Assembly (NCBI GenBank): GCA_977017575.1
Contig: CDRNVI010000044.1
Coordinates: 124,001 to 188,000 of the forward strand
Length of the DNA: 64,000 bases
Direction of reading: 5' to 3'
DNA from: Paramoeba atlantica
Taxonomy: Eukaryota > Discosea
Below are positions 57,075 to 64,000 of this stretch, piece by piece. Under the pieces are notes generated by a model that was not told the DNA's origin, searched no databases, and saw nothing but the letters and a program-made list of their open reading frames with translations. Made by a program: the position numbers and the translations under genes. How positions within the stretch are numbered: the stretch's first letter is position 1; each line of letters starts with the position of its first letter.

Positions 57075-58775
57075 ATGTTCAAATATTGTTTCATACACGG
57101 ACGCATCCGCTCCACCGATCGCCTCCACGACCCCGAGGGTACCGGTCGACTGCGTTGTCTCCCCGAACACCACTGTTACCGCGAGGAGACACCTGCGGAG
57201 CCAGAAGAGCTAAAATCCGAAACCACTAACACCACCACCCATACTCAACCTTCCCCACCCAATCTCCTCGACACCATTCTGTGCTCCGCCCACCACATAC
57301 CACGACCCGTTCACGACCTCCAGCTCCAATCCACACCCTACGGCTCTGTCTACACCTGCACCCTTGACAACCCTTGTGCCATTTCTTCCGGTATTTCCCC
57401 TCCCCTCCCCACCACATCTATTGAACGTTCCCCGATCTGTGCGCCCAACCCCCCATCAACTCCTTCCTCACCCCGTACATCCAGCGCTACCCACAAGCAC
57501 CCAGAGCACCCCGACTTTGAACCCCGACGAAACCCATCCCTCTCCTCTCCACAATGTTACACGAACCCATCTACACGATCCATACCCCGACCCAACGATT
57601 CGCACAGGGACCCCCTTCCTTCCCGACACTCCCCGCGTTTCTCCCCGTCCCATCCCTTCCCTTCGGATAACAGAACAGGAAGAGGAAGAAGCGGAAGAAG
57701 CGGAAGAAGCGGAAATCGAAGTCCAAGTAGGGAAACAAGAGGAAGAACCCTCTCTCCCTTCCACCCCCCTACTTCTCACCCTCCTTCTGTGTACTTCACC
57801 ATTGTCCAAGCCCGTGACAGATCCGGTAGTAGGGGAGGCAGGGATCTTCTCATACGGGACTGTGACCGGGTACGGTGTGCGTTCCACGGGAGGGAGCGAC
57901 CGCTACACGTGATGGAGTTCGTGAACCACCGATGGAGGTGTGCGCCCGGGGAGGCGTGTGGGGGTCCTTTGGGGGAGGAGGAGGAAGAGAGAGAGGGGAG
58001 GGGGAGAGGGAGAGGAGGGGGAAGAGGGAGAGGGGGAAGAAGCCCCCCTCGAGGGTGGAGGTTGTCTTCCCCTCCAAGGGGGGAGAGAAGCCCACCCCGA
58101 GGATGGGGTCCGCCTTCACCTCCAAGGGGGGAGAGAAGCCCACCTCGAGGATGGAGACCGCCTTCACCTCCAAGGGAGGAGAGAAGCCCACCGCGAAGAA
58201 GCCCACCACAAGGATGGGGGCCGCCTTCACCTCCAAGGGGGGAGAGAAGCCCACCTCGAGGATGGGGCTTGTGCTCACCCCGACGGGCGGGAAGGGATTT
58301 CCGTAGTCCCCGGAGAAGGCAAAGTGTTGACTCGCGTGTTCCTCGGGAACGACAGTGTCCTCCGTGGGAGGATCAGGAGGAGAGGGGAAGGGGATGGGAA
58401 AGACGAGAGGGAAGGAGTCCACCTCGTGGATGGGGGTGGCCTTCACCTCCAAGGGGGAGGGGGGATTCCCGTAGTCCCAAGAGACAGGATAGTGTCGACT
58501 CTTATAGCCATAGGGAAAGACCTTGTCCGCCATGGGAGGATCGGGAGGAGACGAGGGGGAGGAGGAGAAGCCGACCTCGAGGATGGGGGTTATCACCTCC
58601 AAGGGGGGAGTGGAGGGGGGAGAGAGATTCCCGAAGCCCCTGGAGAAAGGGTGGTGCCCACGCGCGTGGTCGCGGGAAACGACATCACGCGGAGAGTCGA
58701 CAGGCCCGCGGAGGGAAAAGGGGAAATGGAGGTGGAAGGGGGAGAGGGAGGGGAAGAGGACTTTCTGAGGACTAG
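57075..58775 (+). CDS. Arg/Pro/Gly-rich repeat protein with two small Cys/His modules
   Basis: From the ATG at 57075 the protein has 566 residues; the frame is open further upstream with ATGs at 56949 and 57021, so the start is uncertain. I prefer 57075 because the first module then sits at the N-terminus. That module reads CFIHGRIR, then LRCLPEHHC; the second (from about 57878) reads CAFHGRERP, then WRCAPGEAC. Both fit C-x2-H-G-R-x-R, a spacer, C-x4/5-C, a plausible zinc site. The C-terminal half is built of repeats such as SPPRGERSPPRGWGPPSPPR, then RG-rich tails, as in RNA-binding or splicing-related proteins. Function unknown; RNA binding is inference. The DNA is C-rich early and G-rich late. 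Confidence 0.65.
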   Translation: MFKYCFIHGRIRSTDRLHDPEGTGRLRCLPEHHCYREETPAEPEELKSETTNTTTHTQPSPPNLLDTILCSAHHIPRPVHDLQLQSTPYGSVYTCTLDNPCAISSGISPPLPTTSIERSPICAPNPPSTPSSPRTSSATHKHPEHPDFEPRRNPSLSSPQCYTNPSTRSIPRPNDSHRDPLPSRHSPRFSPSHPFPSDNRTGRGRSGRSGRSGNRSPSRETRGRTLSPFHPPTSHPPSVYFTIVQARDRSGSRGGRDLLIRDCDRVRCAFHGRERPLHVMEFVNHRWRCAPGEACGGPLGEEEEEREGRGRGRGGGRGRGGRSPPRGWRLSSPPRGERSPPRGWGPPSPPRGERSPPRGWRPPSPPREERSPPRRSPPQGWGPPSPPRGERSPPRGWGLCSPRRAGRDFRSPRRRQSVDSRVPRERQCPPWEDQEERGRGWERREGRSPPRGWGWPSPPRGRGDSRSPKRQDSVDSYSHRERPCPPWEDREETRGRRRSRPRGWGLSPPRGEWRGERDSRSPWRKGGAHARGRGKRHHAESRQARGGKRGNGGGRGRGRGRGLSED

Positions 58776-58988
58776 ATTTCACGGTCGATGTAAAGGGGTC
58801 TCGGAGGAAGGCCCCCCGGATAACGCTGTGCCATTGGATAGGAGGACTGGAGATAGGAGATCAGGGCTTCACCGTTTTTCTCACACGAGATTCTCAAGTA
58901 TGATATTTTTCATATTTAGCTACCATGTATGTATGTCACTCGCACTGTTGTGTTTTCTCACTGTTTCGCCAATATGTAGTCGCAGTCT

Positions 58989-59010
58989 ACATACATACAT
59001 ACATACATAA
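58989..59010. repeat. (TATG)n microsatellite, likely LINE 3' tail
   Basis: Five or so ACAT units lie just beyond the 3' end of the minus-strand LINE coding sequence. Many LINE families end in a short simple repeat, so this is probably the element's tail rather than an independent microsatellite. Confidence 0.5.
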
Positions 59011-60218
59011 ACATTGGCAGATAATACATTATTGTCTACCAATTGGTAAACTCTCTATTCTCCCCAAAAAGTCACTATACTTTCACTTAAACTCAAGGAC
59101 CCTTTCACAATTATTCTTCTGCGACTTACGATTTTGTCGCTCTACGTCTTGCAAAATTCTTCTTTTCCTGCGAATCCGTCGATCTCGATTTTTTCTGATT
59201 TAGGGATTCTACCGCAATAGAATGCGCCTCGTCGATCAGCTTTGTTTTCCGTTTCCGGGATAAGCAAGTTCTTTCTGGAATGGTGCAATTCGGTTGTTCC
59301 ATCATAATCTTTAGGCCCCTGATCCATGAATATTCAGAAAATAGCACTATTTTCCCCTGAGTATTCGGTTTAATTCTCTTGACACGTGGCTCATTTTCAG
59401 TATGTTTTCTTGATAAAGAGTCCGCTTCAGAATTCCACTTATTACCGCAGTGTGCTCGAACCTTAATAATATTGATTGTAATTCCATTGTTTTTCAATGA
59501 TCGTAAGCAAGAGTCAAGAAATTGCAGCAGATCTGAGTTTGACCCATCGTACCCAACAAGTCTCTCCCTTTTTTGACGAATGTGCACAAAATCCCACACG
59601 TAGTAGGAGTCCGTGTGTATGCTGACATGTTTAGAGGTATTTATATGACTGAGGCCAACAAGAATAGCATGCACTTCAGCTCGCTCCGGTGAGTTTGTCT
59701 CTGCGGCCGATAGCATACATGTATATGATTCATTGTGACTTCCTTGTAAAGTAACGCATCCGACGGCTGGACTCCTCGAAGCAATACTCCGATCCGGAAT
59801 CGATGCATCGACATATACATGCAACTCCTCAGGCCTAATTGGAAAGAGTTTTTCACCTTCTTCCACAAATTGAAGCTTACTGGAATCTGGGTCTTTACAT
59901 AGTCTAGCTTGTGTCGTTTTCCATTTTGGGTTCTTGACCCCCACCAGGGATACACTAGGTTCTAAGGACTCTTGAAAATTTTCAAATTTGCTGTAATTTC
60001 CGCCAATGCTCCCTGTCAAAAGCGTAAGCAAACATTTCTTCCATCTCTATACCAAGGTCTTGAGCGCACGCTTCGGCAGGAGACGGGCGCCTAGCTTTTG
60101 AACGAAAGTTCCATTTGATGAGCTCCACGTAAATAGAAGAGTGTCGAATTTGATGTCCAACCAGGCGGGCACGACTTACGCGATGTATGGTTTCGAAAAG
60201 TGGTGTCTTATTGTACAA
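58989..60218 (-). mobile_element. 3' end of a LINE retrotransposon with RNase H domain
   Basis: Two minus-strand frames overlap. The upstream one (59982-60218) has RRPSPAEACAQDLG and AFDREHWRKL, typical of the segment after the reverse transcriptase in many LINEs. The downstream one (59126-60031, about 300 residues) has an RNase H fold: VYVDAS, PERAEVHAILVGL, IHTDSYYVWDFV and EADSLSRK, with Asp, Glu, Asp and Asp at the expected places. The two lie in different frames, so at least one frameshift separates them. No reverse transcriptase core remains, so the copy is 5'-truncated. A short 3' untranslated part and a (TATG)n tail follow. RNase H downstream of RT fits the I, R1 or Ingi-like groups. 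Confidence 0.75.
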
Positions 60219-60545
60219 GGATTGTACAAGTCGCAGTCTATCAGATAGACAACACCTGTGCTCTGTTCTTTCTTGTCTTTAGTAAGTTATTGAAGGCATT
60301 AAAATGCTTATGAAAGTGCATCAGCAATCGCATGAAGCAAAAACAGAAATAATTTGCTCGGTTTGCACGGGAAATTTGCATGTAAGTTTAAGATTGACGA
60401 AACGTTGTCTCAGACTTGTCAAGCAATATTTAGAGTTCTTATTGGTTGAATAATTGGAGTTTGAAAGAATCTGTATTTGGTCACGCCTTAAGAGAAGAAT
60501 TTAAGAAATGTAGCTATTTCCTTTTACTTTACCGAACTCTTTGCC
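60219..60545. other. intergenic, no gene seen
   Basis: A 327-bp AT-rich spacer between the LINE fragment and the ATP12 gene. No feature is recognised. Confidence 0.45.
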
Positions 60546-61766
60546 ATGAAATTTTATTCGACCAAGCCCTTAAGGTGTTTGTCTACCCTTGCACCTGTAA
60601 AATACGATTATTGTCATATTCTGCGACCGTATTGTACGACGAAATCCAGTATTTCACCAGTGTCTCCAGCCTCTGAAAAAAGTTCCCCCACACGAGCTAC
60701 GAATATACTTGCCGCAGCAGAAAAGATTAGAAACGGTCTAAAAGCAGTGCCGCAAGTGACAGAAGCGGGTAGTACGAATTCACAAGCGGTTTTCCCAGAT
60801 ATTTTGTCAAAGCTTACACCCCAACAATTCAGCAAAGTGGAACGCGAGACGCTTCAACGGACGGAAAGAGAAGAGCGCATACTCAACCAAGACAATCTGT
60901 TTCAAATGGATATTTCCACGAAGGATAGTACTCAGTCAGGTGGAGTTGCCGCAAAAATCTTTTGGAAATCGGTCTCCGTTGTTCCTATCGCTCACAAAAA
61001 TACATCTCAGGAAGAGCTAGGGAATCATAGCAGTTCTTTTCATGGTGTACAGGTGGATGGTCGCTTTGTTAAGGCATTTGAGACAACTCCGAAAGTAAAT
61101 TTATTGCTACCGACAAAGGATTACGCCTTTGCAGTTGCTCGAGAGTGGGCTACTCAGCAAGACATGTTGGACAAAACATTGATGCCTCTGACGGACATAG
61201 CCTCCGCTGCAATGTATCATGTCGGACCCGGTGGGATAGCCCCACGTGTGGACTATATTGCCGGCTTCCTACGCAGCGACAACACATTTTTTAGGTGCTC
61301 TCCATTAGAAGAAGAGCAAGATCGCTGTTTCGCACCGATTCATGACTGGTTTGAACGCACCTTTGAAGTCGCTACCCTCCCTCGGGTTGAAAAGCTGCGG
61401 TATCCGAATATTTCGCCAGAGACTATGTCTAAGGTGCAAGGCGTGTTGCGTGAACTGGATCTTAATCCATTTCAGGCAGTTTCTCTTTGTATTCTGGTGC
61501 AATATACCGCATCTTTGATCCTCCCTCTTGCGGTGCTGTTTACGAACGGCTCACTTCTTTCAACTAATGAAATGTTGCGACTTAGTCACTTGGAGGAGAA
61601 TTTTAACACGAAGCAACAGGGCTCGGTCAAAGGTTTTCATGATATTCGCGAGTCTGACGTACGAGTGAAGGTTGCGGCTGCAGTCTGTGCGTGGAAGCTT
61701 ACTGAAGGACTCTCCACCTCTGCGTGTTTGCCGCCACCTCCCAGAGTCGAGAACGGGCCTGCTTAG
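60546..61766 (+). CDS. mitochondrial F1-ATPase assembly factor 2 (ATP12)
   Basis: This 406-residue protein is a chaperone that binds the F1 alpha subunit during ATP synthase assembly in the mitochondrial matrix. The N-terminal 45 residues (MKFYSTKPLRCLSTLAPVKY and on) are basic, hydroxylated and free of acidic residues, a good mitochondrial presequence. The ATP12 domain begins at about residue 138: FWKSVSVVPI, GVQVDGRFVKAF, LLLPTKDYAFAVAREW, MPLTDIASAAM, YIAGFLRSDNTFFR and IHDWFERTF follow in the usual order. A region of about 90 residues between presequence and domain is not conserved. The start at 60546 is the first ATG of the frame with the presequence. Confidence 0.9.
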   Translation: MKFYSTKPLRCLSTLAPVKYDYCHILRPYCTTKSSISPVSPASEKSSPTRATNILAAAEKIRNGLKAVPQVTEAGSTNSQAVFPDILSKLTPQQFSKVERETLQRTEREERILNQDNLFQMDISTKDSTQSGGVAAKIFWKSVSVVPIAHKNTSQEELGNHSSSFHGVQVDGRFVKAFETTPKVNLLLPTKDYAFAVAREWATQQDMLDKTLMPLTDIASAAMYHVGPGGIAPRVDYIAGFLRSDNTFFRCSPLEEEQDRCFAPIHDWFERTFEVATLPRVEKLRYPNISPETMSKVQGVLRELDLNPFQAVSLCILVQYTASLILPLAVLFTNGSLLSTNEMLRLSHLEENFNTKQQGSVKGFHDIRESDVRVKVAAAVCAWKLTEGLSTSACLPPPPRVENGPA

Positions 61767-61999
61767 CGTCAAATTCTTTCTATTCGAACTATTTTTTTAT
61801 TCGTTTTTCTTTCTTGCGTTTCTCTGCATATCGCACTTGTTTTCTTTAGTTAAGGGCGTACAACGCAGTCGTAGTGATTTTTTCAACTCCCATGTTTTTG
61901 TTGATACTTTTCTGATATTGAAAATGAATGACGGGGAAACAAGTTCCCGCTAAAAGTGCTACAACACAACTCATCATACTATAAACGAAGCTCATACAT
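61767..61999. other. intergenic, no gene seen
   Basis: A pyrimidine-rich then AT-rich spacer after ATP12. Nothing else is visible before the paired palindromes at 62000. Confidence 0.45.
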
Positions 62000-62041
62000 A
62001 TGGGAGTTACTCCCATCCAACGTTACTCCGAGTAACGTTGG
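62000..62041 (+). promoter_or_regulatory. two adjacent perfect palindromes before the carrier start codon
   Basis: ATGGGAGTTACTCCCAT (62000-62016) and CCAACGTTACTC-C-GAGTAACGTTGG (62017-62041) are perfect palindromes with single-base centres, placed back to back. They end 30 bases before the carrier ATG at 62072. As RNA they would form two stacked hairpins in the leader. As DNA they could be a dimer-binding operator. The role is inferred from position only. Confidence 0.55.
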
Positions 62042-62071
62042 AATACAAGACAGAGATCTCGCGGCTGCACC

Positions 62072-63025
62072 ATGAATAACAACGAAGTATCTTTCAGTTC
62101 CGATGTCGTTGCCTCCGCGTTATCCGGTATATTAGCCGTGATTCCTCTTCATCCGTTCGATACAATTAAAGCGCGAAGTATGTCATGCCAAGTTTCTTCG
62201 TTTACATTATCTCAAATGATACATAGACTCTGGCAAGAGGAAGGCTTGAAGGGCTTTTACCGTGGCTTTGGTATCGCAGCTTGTGGGAGTGCTCCGGGTG
62301 TATGCTTGTACTTGTCAACCTACGAAATATGCCGTCGAACTCTTTTGGAGTATTCACATACTGATTGTAGTCTACAATCATCCCGGTCTGTATACCAGAC
62401 ACATTATGCCAACGCCCTTGCGATCTCACTCGCAAGCGGATGTTTTGCTGAAGCGATTAGTTGTGTATTATGGGTACCTGTTGATGTTCTTAAGGAAAGG
62501 CTACAGTGTCAAACACGCGACACGAAATACGGCTACCGGAGCTCGTGGAACGCTCTCTGTACGTGCATCAAGGCAGAGGGCATCGTCGGTCTTTATAGAG
62601 GATATTGGTCAACTTTACTTTGCTACGCACCAACTTCAGCTCTTTATTTTGCATTTTACGAGACGTTGCAAACCCTTTTTAACGCGAATGATGACCCGTG
62701 TAAGAGCTTTGCATCAAACATGAGAAGTGCTTTGGTAGCGAATGCTTTAGCATCGGGAATCACTTGTCCTTTGGATGTTATCAAGATTCGGCTACAAATT
62801 CAGAGAACCCATCTTCTAGATGGCCGCGGACAAGTGGTACTTTCACAACAGTTTAAGTTCAAATATTCAGGAATTTTCAATGCCCTTCTATCAGTGATGC
62901 ATGAAGAAGGATTCAAAAGATTATATCGCGGCTGGTATGCTCGGGTGTTATTTTCGGCTCCGAATGCCGCCCTTACAATGTCCATCTTTCAAAAATTGAG
63001 AACGACTTTTCATAATCAGGCTTAA
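62072..63025 (+). CDS. mitochondrial carrier family (SLC25) protein
   Basis: This 317-residue inner-membrane protein has the three tandem repeats of the carrier family, each with a Px[DE]xx[KR] signature at the end of an odd helix: PFDTIKAR (28-35), PVDVLKERLQ (136-145) and PLDVIKIRLQ (233-242). Each is followed by a GLxGFYRG-type loop (LKGFYRGF, IVGLYRGY, FKRLYRGW). It exchanges a metabolite across the mitochondrial inner membrane; contact residues do not let me name the substrate. Small insertions lie between the repeats (about 95-110 and 245-258). The start at 62072 directly follows the paired palindromes. Confidence 0.93.
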   Translation: MNNNEVSFSSDVVASALSGILAVIPLHPFDTIKARSMSCQVSSFTLSQMIHRLWQEEGLKGFYRGFGIAACGSAPGVCLYLSTYEICRRTLLEYSHTDCSLQSSRSVYQTHYANALAISLASGCFAEAISCVLWVPVDVLKERLQCQTRDTKYGYRSSWNALCTCIKAEGIVGLYRGYWSTLLCYAPTSALYFAFYETLQTLFNANDDPCKSFASNMRSALVANALASGITCPLDVIKIRLQIQRTHLLDGRGQVVLSQQFKFKYSGIFNALLSVMHEEGFKRLYRGWYARVLFSAPNAALTMSIFQKLRTTFHNQA

Positions 63026-64000
63026 TATACGACCCAGTGTAAAACACGCGATTGCCCCCGAGACAGATTTTTACTCGTGCCATGTCTTTCATTCAGTCAG
63101 AAATTCGATACAGCTTAGATGAACCACCTTAGATTTTTGAACCACCTTAGATTCGACCCGCTTTAGATTTGTCCGATCCACTTTACATTTGAGGGGCTGC
63201 GAGTATGATCTCACGCGATCTCTTTTTGAGGTCGTCGAACCACCCTCCCGAGCCAAATCCGCTCGCGAAAGATCTCGCGTCATCTCACTGATCTCGCGTG
63301 ATCTCACGTGATCTCGCCCTGGGCCTCACCCGCAGCCCCTGATTAGTATGACCCATAAATTATTATTTGAACTATGAGCTCAATGAAAATTTTCTCACTA
63401 AACCGCCGGTGAGGAGCCTAGCGTGTCACCCTTGAGAGAAGATGGCAACTTGCCAAAGGAGGCACAACCTCCTGAGGGGGGCAGCGTTTTCAAGAACCCG
63501 GTATACTTCACTTCACTGCACCTCGGGGCAGATTTTGTTATAAAATTTGTTAGAATGATTGGCAGATGGGAGCAAGCGCCGATTGAACTTTATTAATCCT
63601 GGGCAGCGTTCCCCCTGACGACGACTAATGGCGTGCAATATCTTAAAATCTATTATTTGACCATTTGGCATACATGGGGTATTGAAAACCAGTACCTAAA
63701 AAATACCTTTTTTGGGGTACATCTTTATGTCACTTGACCCAGACTTTTTATACTTCCTGCAATGCTGCGCTATTTTTCAATGCTCAATTTTATAGTTTTT
63801 TAGATCTACTCAACTCAAGTGTCGAGTAGATCTAAAAAGTATAAAAAGTATCTAAAAGAGTATAAAAATTACAACGAAAATAAGAATTTATAAATTAAAA
63901 TTTATTTATATTACCGCCCCCCCCTATTTACTATTTAGTACCTTGCCCGCCCTATTTAGTGTCTAATTTCAAAGCTTCGTAGAAATTGGGGCCGCGAATT
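63026..64000. other. repeat-containing right edge, no gene seen
   Basis: From 63119 to 63190 a degenerate unit of the type GAACCACCTTAGATTT occurs four times. From 63209 to 63318 the words GATCTCGCGTGATCTCACG recur. The rest is AT-rich. At 63916-63960 C-run/TATTTAG words resemble the palindromic repeat arms seen elsewhere. I see no coding region. Confidence 0.5.
63119..63318. repeat. two degenerate tandem arrays
   Basis: The first array has four units of about 17-21 bp (GAACCACCTTAGATTT and variants such as GACCCGCTTTAGATTT). The second is made of GATCTCGCGT and GATCTCACGT alternations. They lie 90 bp past the carrier gene. No function is evident. Confidence 0.65.

Noticed and set aside
57850-58782. 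310-codon minus-strand frame opposite the repeat protein
   Set aside because: Its repeats (SPPLEVKA-like) are the complement of the + strand tandem units. The + strand has the Cys/His modules and the better start.
59126-60031. Host RNase H1 gene
   Set aside because: It is on the minus strand, overlaps LINE post-RT sequence and lacks the hybrid-binding N-terminal domain, so a LINE origin fits better.

Overview
This is a nuclear window from an intron-poor unicellular eukaryote. The genes are eukaryotic in kind: RNA polymerase I largest subunit, ribosomal protein eS8, XPF endonuclease, deoxyhypusine hydroxylase, EFL1-type ribosome-assembly GTPase, a PH-domain AGC kinase, a mitochondrial carrier and the ATP synthase assembly factor ATP12. 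All read as single open frames, even at 1,676 and 2,000 residues. About 23 host genes can be supported and every one lies on the + strand. Minus-strand coding sequence is confined to mobile elements. Long one-way gene tracts with almost no introns are known from kinetoplastids and other Euglenozoa and from dinoflagellates, but no clear trans-splicing signature is visible, so the lineage stays open.

Layout. 0.4-2.0 kb: a complete Tc1/mariner-like transposon. 2-4.9 kb: gene-free, with a retroelement zinc-knuckle fossil, a 34-bp-arm hairpin and C-rich tracts. 4.9-8.7 kb: a Rex-type RNA exonuclease and an unusual ATP-grasp plus SET-domain fusion. 8.7-14.3 kb: a repeat-rich desert with palindromic repeats, zinc-knuckle fossils, a tRNA-like sequence and a MITE related to the Tc1-like element. 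14.3-31.1 kb: a second SET protein, a MITE with a 7-bp target duplication, a thiamine pyrophosphokinase with a long N-terminal extension and a Q-rich insert, an FCP1-like phosphatase, RNA polymerase I subunit A, malic enzyme, an Akt-like kinase, an LYR-motif protein and a leucine-rich-repeat protein. 31.1-33.5 kb: a second desert holding a duplicated 5' piece of the deoxyhypusine hydroxylase gene and a retroelement RNase H fossil. 33.5-44.3 kb: deoxyhypusine hydroxylase, EFL1, a tiny membrane protein and an unidentified 2,000-residue protein. 44.9-51.7 kb: three tandem amino-acid transporter paralogues with an intact Merlin transposon between the first two. 52-58.8 kb: an F-box-like protein, XPF, eS8 and an Arg/Pro/Gly-rich protein with two small Cys/His modules. 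58.9-60.2 kb: the 3' end of a LINE on the minus strand. 60.5-63 kb: ATP12 and a mitochondrial carrier.

Together the genes are mostly housekeeping: rRNA synthesis, ribosome assembly and RNA processing (Pol I, EFL1, eS8, Rex-type exonuclease), eIF5A modification, mitochondrial biogenesis (LYR, ATP12, carrier, tiny membrane protein) and DNA repair (XPF). Two gene classes differ in composition. One is AT-balanced. The other is GC-rich, C-rich at the 5' end of the coding strand and G-rich at the 3' end. The most unusual items are the ATP-grasp/SET fusion, the extended thiamine pyrophosphokinase, the C-to-G skew switch inside genes, the palindromic G-run repeat family, the 2,000-residue orphan and two apparently intact DNA transposons.
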